64,000 bases of DNA from Brassica napus (Eukaryota; Streptophyta; Magnoliopsida; Brassicales; Brassicaceae): positions 8,906,466 to 8,970,465 of the forward strand of contig NC_063439.1 in assembly GCF_020379485.1 (NCBI RefSeq), in the 5' to 3' direction. The notes under the pieces are model-generated. The model was not told the origin of the DNA. It worked only from the letters and a program-made list of their open reading frames with translations, and ran no database searches. Of this stretch, positions 50,072-63,100 are shown piece by piece (position 1 is the stretch's first letter; each line of letters begins with the position of its first letter). Position numbers and translations under genes: made by a program.

Positions 50072-52690
50072 TTATATAGTATTATTCAAATAGAATGAAT
50101 TTGAACATGAACCATATATATAACTGCAAGCGTTAAACAAATATTTACTAGTCCTCCGTGGAATATAAACATATTCGATGATATACTTATCTAGTTTTAT
50201 ATTGTATGAAAGAGTGTCAAAAGGTAGTATTTTAAAGAACACTTTTGATATGTATACATGACTTCCCATGTGAAGAACCGACTTTCCATGCGAGGAACCG
50301 TGTCAACATTACTAGTTCTTGCATAGATAAACATATAGAGAACCATTACAGAGAATTGACAAGGTCAAAAGATGGATCGCGACGTGACATGCCACCAACC
50401 TAAAACTCACCCTCACCGCTTCACGCATTGACCCTATACATTTCACAAAACGTGAAGAGAAATAAGATCGGGGTTCGTCCACTAGTTACTAAATATATAC
50501 ACTATCATTTCGTGCAATTTAGAAGCCTCCAACTAGGTCACTCCACAAAATTCAAAATAATAAAATTTCTACATATAATTTTTATATATCTCGTGTAGTA
50601 TTTTTTTTTTTTGAAGATCGTGGGAATTTATAATTTTAATTTACAATCTCTCTTCACACCTAAAATTAATTTTTAAAGGAGATTTTTTTATTTGCTAAAA
50701 AGTTAAAATCCAAATTAAAAAGATCAACCCCTAATATTAGTACATTCTGAATTATATATATTTGTATAGCTGTCATCAATTAGTAATTCAAGTTGGTATA
50801 TTGTTATTACTAATAATATATATTAGCGGCTACTTACTTTGTTGCCAAATCTAAAACTACCAAACTAGTTAGAATTTGGTACGCGTATTAACGTTGCTTT
50901 CAATTCTTTTCTTTTTTTTAATAAATTAAAGGTTTTTTTTTGCTTGTTAACGGTTAATCCACAAGTACAATTAGCCAAATTCAATAAGCTAAACTTAGCC
51001 AAAATCAATAAGCTAATGTCGTGATATGTTCACTATATAATATGCTTTGGAATATTAAATTTTACCACCGAATTCAACGATGGATTATTGTAAAATTTAG
51101 TATGCACATCAACTTCAGTCGAGAGGTTGAAAAGGAGAAATTCTCATCAACCTATTCGAAAATGGGATGGACCATGAATTGATTGATAGATTATGACCAC
51201 AAGCATTAGCTGCATAGGGTATCAATAGATCCATGTCACAGGCTCACAGCGATATGCAGACTAGGTAGATGATTTAATTTTCCTGACAACTTAATTTTCA
51301 TATTTCTAAAACATTTTCAGTAATAACATATGTTCCGTTTTCGAATGTTTTTTGTTACGTGAACAAAATGTTTTTTTTTTTAACAACTGAATGCCACAGA
51401 CTAATCCATATCCACAAGCTGTATATAATTATTTTAGTATTTCAATGTAGCATCGAGTTAAGAGATAAGAAATTACATCATCATTTGCTTTTGATGTAGG
51501 AAGGAACATCAGCAAGCAATCAAATAATTCATGAGCGAGAGAATCCCTAACTCTAAGAAGAAGAACATTGTTTTACGTGTATAACAGAAAGCGCATATCC
51601 GTTTTGGCAACAGCGGGTCCCATCCTCCTCACGCGCTGCTTTCTCCGACCCGACCCGAAACTATCAATATTCTTCCTAGAACCATATCCTTTGTTAGAAT
51701 GTATTCTTATCATGAATTTTCTAAAATTAGGATGAATGCTTTTTTTTTGCTAAATATAGAGAATATAATTTTTGTCTGAAAATAATATGATTAAGTAAAA
51801 ATATTTTCTACAATAATTTTATAATTAAAATAGAATCTGGTTTATAAATACTCTTAATTTTTAGTATTACTATATGGTCTTTTAAATTATGGTATCAACG
51901 TACCAATGTAATATATTTTAACTTAAAATGAATAAAAATTATTTATAAATGAGTAATAATTTGTATATATATGCTTTATATCAAATTTTGATGATTTAAC
52001 TACCGGATAAATTTGTTGCTGACAAAAAAAACTATCGGATAAATTTTGATATATGGTTTATATCAACTTTTTCAATAAAAAAACTACTGGAGACATGCAA
52101 ATATACTCTAATCATTTTTTTCTAACATTTTAAAAGGGTTAATCGATTATTGAGGTGTCTCTCAACATTAAATATGTTAGCTGTAAAAGATACTAGCTAG
52201 TAGTTGCAAAAGATAATTGTACTTTTAATCTTAATTTATCCCCTAAGATGTGCCTAAAAATAAATTCATATCCACAAGCAAATAAAAATCCTCTTTGCGT
52301 TTCCTAGTTGGATCCTCTTTTTCATCTTTTAATTTAAAACCAAAATTCATTCGCATGCATTATCCGATAGTACAAAATAAGACAAATTATGAAACTTATA
52401 AATTACATCTAAACTCTACGTAGTCACAAATATTTATCTTGGAGTATTTTCCCGTAATAAGTATTTGGATAAACTTCATAATCAACTAAGCTATATATTT
52501 GATGAGGTAAAATCCACTTTTTAATGGTAATAATTATGAATATAATAACCAAAACATAAATTGAAGTTATCAATATTGATAGTCATTGTAATCATACATT
52601 AAAACTTTGGTAGTTATAGGTTACCAAAAAAAAAAAACTTAGGTAGTTATACCATCTCGCTATTTATTTATGAAGATAAATGCATAGGTT
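50072..52690. other. Intergenic region upstream of the PPI-like gene
   Basis: AT-rich, without recognisable genes or complete transposons. A small duplication of AACTACCGGATAAATTT-like sequence occurs near 52000-52040, and repeated AGCTAA/AGCCAAATTCAATAAG near 50970-51015. The proximal part should contain the promoter of the gene at 53150. Confidence 0.5.
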
Positions 52691-52952
52691 AATTGAGAAA
52701 TACAAATAAAAATAATAATAATCTGTTTAAGGAAGCCTCTGTGCGAAAAAGAGGCTCTACTGGACGTTCCCATTCTCGTCCTTATACAGCTTGCCTGAGC
52801 CAGCTGTTTTCTTCTTCATCTCTCTCTCTCTCGCGTCGAACTCTTTTCCTCGCTCTCAAATTCCTTTCCTCTATCAAATCGTCGGCATTGTCTACCTTTC
52901 CGATCTAGCTCTTTCACCATTCGAAATCTCCGGCGACAAGCCTGATCTCAAG

Positions 52953-53121
52953 GTTTGTTGAATTATTATTATTATTTTATTTTTCCGGAACTTTCTCTGA
53001 TCTCCGTCAATGTCGGTTTAGTCTCTCGTCAATTTTTTATCATCGCGTGTTTTCTCTTAATTTTCGCTAGATCTGGTTGCAATTTCGTTTGATCTGATCG
53101 ATTCGTTCGCGTTTTGATTAG
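52953..53121 (+). other. 5' UTR intron of the PPI-like gene
   Basis: A GTTTGTTGAATT donor follows CTCAAG, and a GTTTTGATTAG acceptor ends at 53121, 28 bp before the ATG. A pyrimidine-rich leader with a (TC)n run (about 52812-52835) precedes it. Leader introns like this are frequent in constitutive plant genes. The open frame extends upstream of the ATG only through intron sequence, which supports 53150 as start. Confidence 0.65.
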
Positions 53122-53149
53122 CCGTGATTCGTCGGTGCAAGCTGTGAAA

Positions 53150-56100
53150 ATGCCGGTGGAGGTGGAGAGAGACCAAGGAGAGGTGTCGGTGAAGGTTGAT
53201 ATGGAGAATGCGGCTGAGAACAAACAGGAGGTGGTAGCTCCGGCCTCCAAAGAGGACGTTGGGGATGAGATCAGCCGTGGCGGCAACAATGGCAACGGCA
53301 ACGGCAACGGTGGCGGAAACGAGAAGGAGGATACGGATGGTTCCTACGTTTTCGTTACGGAGAACGATACCGTGGGAGATGATCCCGTCGTGTCTGATTC
53401 TGTTGAGGCGGTTGATGATGCCATTGTGGAGAAAGATCTTAAGGAGGGAGAGGTTCTGAGTCCTGAGGAAGGTAAGGTGGAGGCTACAAGTAGTCAAACC
53501 GTGGAAAGCTCTGGAGAAGAGAAGGCAGTTCATGGACCAGAGGAAGTCGTTGAGATCCCAAAGTCAGAAACCGAGGATCTTCTTGAGAAAAGTGTGGATC
53601 AAGAGAATCCTGGTAATGGGCATCTTGAAATTGGGCTTGATGGTAAAGTGGAATCTATTGAGGAAGTGGATCAAGATTCTGAAGTTGGATCCAGGGATAT
53701 TCCAGAGAATAATGCGGAGGATCCTGCGGATTTGCAGGGAAAGCCTGAAGATAAAGTCGAATCTGAGATTAAAACAGATGTGGAGGGGCATCAAGGGGAT
53801 ATGACTGAAGCTCGAGAAAAATCTGATCTGGACTTAGATATGGTGGAAGCTCAAGAAAAATCTGATCTGGATGTAGATGTCTCTGAAGATCTTCAACATA
53901 ACGAGGACGTAGCAAAGCCTTCCCTAGGTGATTCAGATGAGCGAAGTGAGTCTGAGGTTTCTCCAACTGACCACAGTGATGGAGGCATGGGTCTGGAACA
54001 ACCTACGCTAACAGATCCAGCTGATACCGTTAATGGATCTGAAACTGTGAATGATCGCACTGGATCTGAATCTGTAGCAGTTTTGGAACCTGTTTCTGCT
54101 GAGAACGGTCACCCTCAGTTAGAATCAGAAGTTGAGAAAACAGGTGATGCCTCATTCACTTCAGAGGCGGAAAAAGTCAATGCTCCTGATGGTGATGTGT
54201 TGCCAGAATCTGGAACCGTGGAGGTTGGTGTATCAGAGGTAAGTACTGACGTCCCGAATGATAGTCAAACTCTCACTGACGTCAGCTTGGAATCCCACAC
54301 ATCTGGCGAAGTTGGTGTTGTTGAAAATGGTAATAGCAACCCAGAATCTGAAGCGATTCAGGACAGTGCTTTTGTTGACAACAGCAAGGTGCAATCTGAA
54401 GCTGGAGCTGTTGAAGCTTCTGTTTCTGATGAGAGTATCACTACTCATCAAGAATCTCAAGATGCCAGCGAACCTGCTTGTGATGAAGATGGAAAACAAC
54501 AGATAGCATCTGAAGTTACGGAAGTTCTTGATGCCCCTGCTTCAGAAGAAAGCAGTGATGCTGTCATTGTTTCCAAAGATAGTGTTCTGGTAGCTCCCGT
54601 TTCTGATGACTCATCTTGTACTAACCAGCAGGAATCAGAACGTGGTGTGATATCTGGGATTGTTGAAAAACTTCCATCCCATGAGCTACATGAAGATGCA
54701 ACTTCTGTCAATAATCCAAGTGTAAATCTAAACGATGACACCAGAAGTCAAGGTTTCTCAGAGGATCATGGTGTTGTTACGAACCAGAAGATCCAAGACG
54801 ATAGCAGTGTTCAGTCAAAAGAAGTTACCGACGTGAATGAAAAACATGCTCCAGTTGAGAAAGTTCAAGAGAACAACTCCGAAAGGGACTTAGATACTGG
54901 CGGTGATGTTTGTCTAACCTCTGCTGAGGAAGTGAAAGAGTTACCTGCAGGGGATCTTTCTGGGAATGAGAGTGCTGACACCATCTCTACAAACGTCAAT
55001 GGATCATCGAACTTGTTGGATTCCAAAAGCGCAGTCTCTGAGTTGGCAGAAAGCTCAGCAGAAGGACCGGTTGGAGAAACAGGCGCTGTTGCGACGAAAT
55101 CTGAAGCTGCGCAACCAGTTAAAGAAAGCACTGAACCACATGTTGTTACACCCGCTATTCAATTTGGTGAAATAAACAGAGAAGTCCTTTGTGGTTCAGA
55201 AGTGAACGTTCCCATCGCTGTTGATGTGTGTGAGGATACACCTTCGGAAGAAGTTCCTGAGATAAATGACGCGGACATAAAAGATAGATCTGTGATGAAA
55301 CCAGATGAAGAAGTCGATTCGAATACTGAGAGCCTTGACAGCACAAAAGCCCCTCTCGACAACAATGATCTAATAAAGGTAAGTAAAGAGGATGATTCGA
55401 GGGAGGAAAAAAATGAGACAGATGGCGCCACTTCCTCAGTTGCATCTGATACCAAACATACAGGAGCTACAGACTGCGTGGAAAGCCAACATGTTGAAAT
55501 CAAAGGAGGTAATAAGTTGATATAAAATGAAATTAGGCTGTTTACTTGTTTTTTTTTTTTTTTGAGGAAACGCTGGAGTTGACTGTATATCTACATTTTG
55601 GTGTTCAGGAGATGCTGCTAAAACAGATGATAAAGCAGAAGGTTCAGCGCTTGATGCTTCTGAAGGAAACACTGTAGCGGCAGAGATAGAGAAAAGACCA
55701 TTCTACTTTCTGCCTAGAGTTCCAAGATATGATGACGAGAAGTTAGCTGAGCAACTCAAGCATGCTGAAGCGCAGGTTGATCAAAAAACACAGAGTCGGG
55801 ATGCTCTTAGAGAGGACATCCAAAAGATACGCGTAAGAAATGCTTTTGAGATCTGTCATAACGTAAAGCATTTTATAGTAAATTTGGCTCTGACATTTGT
55901 TGAAATCATTATCTCTAGGCAACATGCAAGGACTATGATATCAGTTACAAGGCGGCCATGGCAGAAGAGAGATCTGCAAGAAAAGCAATGCATTCAAAAC
56001 GGCAGGAAATTGAGGCCCTTCAGTCTGTGATTAGCCGGGTTAAGAGTGCTGCCTCTGTTGACGATATTGATTCAAGGGTAAGACTCCCTGCAGATCACAT

Positions 56101-58151
56101 TTCCTGCAAACTGTTGTTACAATATTTTGCTTGACAATCTTGATTATGCTTAATCTATCTTATTTCTCTGCCTCCAATCAGGTGAATAATATGGAACACA
56201 TGATACAACACGAAACTCTATCTCTGAGTGAAGAAAAAGGATACATTCGGGAAATAAAGCAGCTGAAGCAACTCCGTGGTCAGATATCTTCGAGTATGGG
56301 TACCAAGGATGAAGTTAAGCAAGCATTAGATGACAAAGAGAAAACGGAAGAGCGTTTGAAGGTACACTACAATCTAAGCCATCTAGCAGTCATCTTTGTG
56401 TCTCATTCTTCTCTCTCTACATTGATTCAAACCTATTTTGTCGGTTGAAGGAGCTTTATTTCCTTCTATTTACATAGCATCCATCAGGGTGATTTAGCTA
56501 TCTCGTCCATTCTTTGCGGATATCATTTACACAGTGCATAATGTGACATTTCTCATTATGACAGATGTTGAGAAAGGAACTTGACGCCCTCAGAAACGAT
56601 CTCTCAAAAGTCGAAGCAGTCACAAAAGCTGCTAAGAAAAAGTGTGATGAGGAATGGGAAGTGCAGAATAAACTGCAACAACAGTTCAGAGCTGCTGATG
56701 CCGTTCGCCAGGAAGCATTTGTGCACCTACAAGATTTGAAGAAACAACAACGAGAAAAGGTACCCAAAGAGCATCTGGAACCGGACATAAACTGACAAAT
56801 GCTTGCATCTATATTTAGATTAAATCCTTCATGTTCTTACAATTTCCTTTTGGTATTGCAGAACAAATATTTCTTCAAGTATAGAGATGATTCAAGGGCA
56901 GCCAATGAAATGGCTTTGAAGAAAGACAGGGCAGCCCTGCAAAGCCTTTGCTCTGACCAGGTTTAAGCACAAGCCAAATAAATTTCCAACTACGGTTTTA
57001 ATCCCTGTATGTCGGTTTGGTACTCATTATAGCCTTTAAACAGGTGGAGAATTTCATGAATATGTGGAACAACAACGAAGAGTTCCGTAGCTATTATGTA
57101 AGATGCAACACAAGGAGTACGTTAAGAAGATTAGGAACACTAGATGGACGATCTCTTGGCCCTGATGAGGAACCACCCCGGATCACTTATGCTGCAAGAA
57201 CGGACAAATTTAGAACTGTGAGTGACAGGGCAGAGAAACATGAGACAGCTCCACCAGTTTTAGCAAAAGAAGAGAAGGTCGTTAAATTTGAAGGTTCAAA
57301 AGTTGAAAACAATGGAAAGGATATTCCAAAACCGGCTGAACAGAAGAACCAGACCACGAAACCTAAGAAGGCCGTCAAACCAGACCAGCCTCTACAAATT
57401 GTCAAGGAATTGGTGTCTGCAAAAGAGGAGATAGAGAAGTCAGCAACAAAGGAAGAAGAAGAAGAGACACCTAAGTTGACCAAAGAGGAAGAGGAACAGA
57501 TTAAGAAAGAAGAGGAGAAGAGGAAACAAAAGGAAGCAGCGAAGATGAAGGAGCAGCATCGCTTGGAGGAAATAGCCAAAGCGAAAGAGGCAATGGAGAG
57601 GAAGAAGAAGAGAGAAGAAAAAGCAAAAGCAAGAGCTGCTCTTAAGGCTCAGAAGGAGGCTGAAGAAAAGGAAAAGGTAACTTATTATTATTATCTAGTC
57701 TCTCTCACCAGTATGTTTAAGTTGGGACAAGAATGATTCATAAACTCTTGTGCTTGTCATTGATCTGATGCACAAACTCTCTCTTATGTAGGAACGAGAA
57801 AAGAAACTAAGGAAGAAGGAGAGAAGAAAGGGAGTTATTACATCAGAAGAGACACCAGAAAACCCAACTGAGACATCAGAAGCTGTAATCGAAACTCCAA
57901 GGGAGATTGATATTCCAAAGAAACAAACCGCTGAGGAGAGCCAACAAATCAAGAAGTCCCACAAAGCATCATCACAGTTTCTCAAACAAAACAAGTCGAA
58001 ATCTATTCCACTACCTTTGAGGAACCGAGGAAGCAAGAAAAAACTGAAGCAGTGGATGTGGATTGGACTCATAGTTCTGGTCGCCCTCGCATTGTTCCTT
58101 CTCGGTAACGCAAATCTCTCCTTCTCTCCCGAAAATCTATGGTTTATATAA
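53150..58151 (+). CDS. Proton-pump-interactor-family protein (At1g20970-like)
   Basis: Eight coding exons: 53150-55508, 55609-55832, 55919-56077, 56182-56361, 56565-56759, 56862-56960, 57044-57676, 57792-58151. They total 4209 nt (1402 residues plus stop) with GT-AG junctions in frame. Residues 1-~790 are a long acidic, Ser/Glu/Asp/Val-rich, low-complexity and probably disordered region with repeated ESE/SDES patterns. It starts MPVEVERDQGEVSVKVD and has a Gly/Asn run (~52-66). About 810 begins the family segment FYFLPRVPRYDDEKLAEQL, then long coiled coils (~820-1030). About 1100-1320 is Lys/Glu-rich. A single C-terminal membrane helix WIGLIVLVALALFLLG lies near 1373-1390. PPI1 is known to bind and stimulate plasma-membrane H+-ATPase; for this long member that role is only inferred. 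No disruption was seen. Arabidopsis At1g20970 is somewhat longer as recalled. Confidence 0.9.
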
Positions 58152-60571
58152 AAAAAGAGAAATGATGAAAGTGGCACTCTCTCACACACTTTCCCTTCGT
58201 GCTTTTCTATAGTAAGTTTTGTTTGGATCCTCATCTTTAATTAGTTTGGGTTGTGTTTGGTGTTTTCTATTTATTTTGTTCTTAAAAGTGGAAGCTCTGA
58301 TTCATTGATTTCACACAGACAACAGACATTAGATTGGTTTTGCTTGCTTGGTATTGTCTAAGAAACACGACTTTAAGTTTTGTTTTTATACCATAATATA
58401 TTATTATAGCAATAATGTCTTCTCTTCCTTTTGATCTGAAACATAGTGTCTCCAAACGTCAATGTCTCATGTAACAGGCATGCTGTAGATTAGTACTACT
58501 AACTGCTATTGTAGTTCATAGCATTTAGTACCCATTATTGTCAAAGTAAGGACCAAATCCATTCTCGGTGTTGGTAAACATCTTCACACCTATGCACCAC
58601 TTGAGTTGGTGAATCCGTTTCATATTCTATATTTTGATCCAAATAAAAACAGCTTCAAAAGAGTCAATAGTTGAAAGGGTTGTTGGTGACCAACTTAGGC
58701 GCCGTGATGGACTATGGACAACGATACTCTCTGCACCAATCACAGAGAGATTCCCATGCCTTTATAAGACATGAAACTCGTTGCCTTCAACTATTACTAG
58801 GAGAAGGAAAAGAGGCATGGACAATCAGATATTGTGAAATTATACCAGAAAATGTTATATGTTATCTTCCTAAGAATGACGTGAATTCTTTGTGGTCACA
58901 GCATCACCTACAACGCAATATGAATTAGTTTACAAACGATTAAACAAGATTATCCGGATGTTTGACTCAAACATCTAAATTTTAATTTCGTTTTCATGAC
59001 CCATAAACTAATTACTAGGCATAAAATAGTTAGTTCTGTAATATTTAACTTCAGATATGTGGAAATTAAGATTAGGAAAATGGTTGCGTTCAAACTCAGC
59101 CGAATCTTTTTAAATTCACAGGACACGTGACATATAGCGCATTACTATTTTTCGTATCATTCTCTCATCTCTCACTGTATTATTTGACATGGAAAATGTA
59201 GTATATATTTTGTCAACTAAAAGGGAATGTTTATAAAGAATCATAATTTGCTTCGAAAGAAAAAATATTTGAATGAAAATAATAAGTATTTAAAAATGTA
59301 GAGACGTAATGCTACTCACCATTGTTTTCAAATGGTTTGAAGAATTATTTTCTCAAATCTTTAAAATTAATGGTTCAATATCACATATTTAATTTTTTTT
59401 TCCTTCTGAAATTTCTTATAATAATTCAAATGTTCGAGAAACAGACACTCCTACAAGCCTTAGACATCAAGGCATCAGAATAACTACAAAACAGGACAGA
59501 CCCCTGATCACAAATCAGCACCCATATAAACTCATTTCCTTTCCTTCTCTCCGGTAAATGGAGGCAGTGGCAAAGCATTACCATGGAAGACAGATTAGAG
59601 GAAACGGCTTTCATTCACGAAGAATTCAAATAACCAAGAAGAAGGTCCCGTCGCAATATCACATATTTAATAGCGTGAAGGTTTTCTAGATAAATGATTT
59701 ATATGTTTTTTTTTTTGCCTTAGATTGAAGTTGTCAGATCCTGAGTTTCACATCACGAAACAGTGAGTTTATAAGTGGTTAAGATAATGGAAAATAATTG
59801 TACTAAAATATTCATGAGTCATGACCACGTCCAATGAACCTTTACCCGCAAAACTTCAAACAAGAAAAGTTAAATCTGTGCGAAAGAGTTGCTCATTTAG
59901 ATTTGACCAAAAAAATAAAAAGAGTTGCTCATTAGATTTCTCCTTTTTATCGTACCATCGCATACATTATTGGATGTTTAATGTTAAAACGTAAATGTGC
60001 TTAGACCTAAATGTACTGTTTGATTTATTTTAATTTTTATTTGCAAGTAAAACAACAAACAAGAACGATGTTTTCATAATGTCATCTACCAGTTTATTTT
60101 GAAAAAAAAAGCACAATATAAATTATATCGTGGTTCGAAAAGTAAGAGATCATAAACAAAACAAAATATGCCCTTCTTCAAAAAAAAAAAAAAAAATTTA
60201 AAAAAGTTTTGAGATCAGATTATTTTAAGATAACAAAACAGTTTTAGTGATTAGATGTGGCCGGCCTAATGGTATATGTTAATGGTGGTACTTTGTCATT
60301 ATATTTATACCAATCAAATACTTATATATGTATATATATATTAATTCCATTAAATCTTCGACATATTGATAATTTGTATTCGAGAGGTTATATGGGTAAT
60401 ATCCTATTATACTTTGAAACTTTATAAAACATGAAAAGATTCGAGAGCAGCGCTCATAATCTGCGGGAAAATATTGATGGTATGAATCTTTAGCATAAAA
60501 TATATCGGAGATGAGACAAATATTCACAGATCCTTTACAAATATACATCGACAGATTTATATATTTTATTG
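58152..60571. other. Intergenic region, no gene recognised
   Basis: It includes the 3' UTR of the PPI-like gene (to roughly 58450). A non-ATG 85-codon open frame at 58671-58928 has no recognisable domain. T runs at 59706-59718 and A runs near 60180-60196 could be remnants of retroposon tails, but no matching body was found. Confidence 0.5.
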
Positions 60572-61609
60572 GGGAAAATCACATAAAAAACCTTGAAAGT
60601 GTCACTTACTAACACTTTAAACCTTGAAGTTTTTTTGCTAGCACTTTTAACCTTCAAAGTGACATTTTTATCATAAAAACCCTCCAAACAAGAAAAATGA
60701 CCGGTTGAACAGGTTAAAAACAGTTTTTTTTTCAAAAAATAATTATTTAATTAATAAAATAAACAAAAAAATTAATAAAAATCGAAAAATTTAACAAAAA
60801 GCTCACAAATTAAAAAATGAGAAAAATAAATAAATATTTAAAAATTAAATAAAAAATAACAAAAAATTCAAAAAATAAATAAGATCAAATTAAAATGGAG
60901 AAAAATAAAAAATAAATCAGAAATTAAAAAAAAAAAGTGAAATTTTTTGAAACTGTTTTTTAAATTTTTATTTTTATTTTTTTAGTATTTATTTTTTATT
61001 TTATAAAATTTTAAACCCTAATTCCAAAACCTCACCCCTTAACTCTAAACCCTAATGTTTGGATTAATTAACCCAAGGGGTATAAGTGTATATTTACCTC
61101 TTTAATGAAACTTATTTTTGTGACTTTGAGCCTTGAATACTAGTTTGAGAACAAAAATTTGGTTTGGTGTTATCTTAGTCTTTTTTTTTATGAACACATA
61201 TCTCCAATGATAATTTCTGACATTATATTTTAAAATGAAAAAAAAACTTTTTGAATTTTCAATTTTTTGAAATTTATTATTATTTTTTCTGTATTTTAAT
61301 TTGATCTTATTTATTTTTTAATTTTTAGTTATTTTTTATTTAATTTTATAAATCTTTATTTATTTTCTCACTTTTTTTAATTTATGAGTTTTTTGTTAAT
61401 TTTTCAATTTTTTTTTGTTTATTTATTAATTAAATAATTATTTTTTGAAAAAAAAACTGTTTTTAACCTGTTCAGCAGGTCATTTTTCTTCTTTTGAGGT
61501 TTTTTATGATAAAAATGTCACTTTGAAGGTTAAAAGTGTTAGTGAAAAAACTTCAAAGTTTAAAGTGCTAGTAAGTGACACTTTCAAAGTTTTTTATGCG
61601 ATTTGAGCC
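60572..61609. mobile_element. Long-inverted-repeat MULE-like element (1.04 kb)
   Basis: The left end GGGAAAATCACATAAAAAAC and the reverse complement of the right end (GGCTCAAATCGCATAAAAAAC) match, followed by long inverted similarity (CTTGAAAGTGTCACTTACTA and beyond). The arms extend for about 380 bp each, around a ~240-bp centre that contains AAACCCTAA motifs. The flanks carry a 10-bp direct repeat TATTTTATTG (60562-60571 and 61610-61619), consistent with the 9-11-bp target duplication of Mutator-like elements. There is no transposase, so it is non-autonomous. Confidence 0.8.
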
Positions 61610-61619
61610 TATTTTATTG

Positions 61620-63100
61620 TAGGCAACATTATATTTTTGTTTGTGTAACCAATAAAATAAAAACCCGCCGTTGTTGGTGGTAAGAAGCATGTTGCATGAG
61701 GAAGTTAGAGAGATTAGGCTCAATACATTGCACGTTCCATCTGTGAATGGACTTTGGACCACCATGTGACATTTGAGTACTCTTTCATTTTTATTTCCTT
61801 TTTCTCCCAACGATTTATAGTTAATATTTTTTTACTGAATTAGTGGTAAAGTCCTTTAATTTTACTTCAGTTCAGGATAGTTTTAATTGGTGGTGAACTC
61901 GTTTAGGTAACTAATTTAAAATATACACATTGTTATTTTATTTCAATATTATAAAATGTAATAAAACAAGAATTTCTCGAAATTTTGTTGTTCGTTCATA
62001 TGCTGAGTTCAAAATCAATTTTGTTAGTTTCAGTTCGTTAGCTTTCAACTAACACTATTCATCATATTATAGATTAATATTATTTGGTTTCAGTTTTGTA
62101 TGGTATAGATCGATTTAAAAGTTAAATTACATTTTGATGATATTTAATTGTCTGTATATAAGTTAATAGATATTATATATGGCCATATTAATTTTTATAT
62201 ATCAAATGCGGAAACTATAACTTATAACTCCAAGAAGACACTGATCAATAAATTTCTATATAGAAATCAAACCAAATATATATATGTACATTAACATATA
62301 GTTACATGTATACATGTATATGTGACCAAAGAAACACTTTTGTTCCAGAAAATGTTGGGAAGAGAATTTGTCGGGCGACACATTTTTGTTCAGATCAATT
62401 ATTTACATAAAATAATGCCACAATGAAATTATTAATCAGAGTGTTCAAAAGCTTATAGAAGCCTGATATTGTTGAAACCAAGTTAACAACAGCTAGCAAA
62501 CAAAAGTAGAACATTTTATAATCAGGAGTGCATTATTCGTTTAACAATAAACGTTGAACGTGATCATAGACATTATCAACAAACATTTTGAGCAAATGCA
62601 GAATTTATTAATAACGAATTAGCTTCTTTAGGCATTATCACAACCTGTCATGTTCCACTAGTGTTGCATCGATTTCCTATCGACTAAATTTTGTGAAACA
62701 GGTCCATCAATTCTTATTTTTTAAAAAAATATTAACCCTAGAAGAGTACTCCCTCTCTCAAATGAATAACGAATTAACCCGAAACACTTTAAAAACATTA
62801 ACCCTAAAAGTCTCTCTCTCAAATGAATAATGGGTTTAAACATTAAACCTTGGACCCTTTTTAGGGTTAATCAACTAAATAAAATAGTGAGAGGATTTGG
62901 CGAAAGAGTTGTAGTACTCGGAGAAGAAGTATCATAGTGGCAACAATGAAGAACATCATACTGCGATTATGGTCCAATCCATTGCACTCGGCTTTCCGTA
63001 CCCAACTTACAGATATTTTTTTCCTTTCACCATTTCCAATCATATATATATTCTATGATATTTTATATAGCTAATATAGCCATAAAAAATTAACATGTTT
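61620..63100. other. Intergenic region with small tandem duplication
   Basis: Around 62735-62850 a segment with ATTAACCCTA, CTCTCTCAAATGAATAA and AACATTAA is duplicated imperfectly about 70-80 bp apart. Elsewhere it is AT-rich with no gene, RNA or transposon terminus recognised. Confidence 0.5.

Noticed and set aside
51741..51760. T run followed by GCTAAATATAG, like the retroposon tails at 10784 and 63101
   Set aside because: No retroposon body or target duplication could be found next to it.
53057..55503. Antisense open frames up to 158 codons opposite the acidic exon
   Set aside because: Biased codon composition of the acidic exon produces Leu/Ser-rich mirror frames; no supporting motifs.
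58671..58928. 85-codon open frame downstream of the PPI-like gene
   Set aside because: It has no ATG start, no recognisable domain and no splice context; reported only as intergenic content.
61010..61060. Telomere-like AAACCCTAA motifs
   Set aside because: Only a few scattered copies inside a MULE-like element; no tandem telomeric array.
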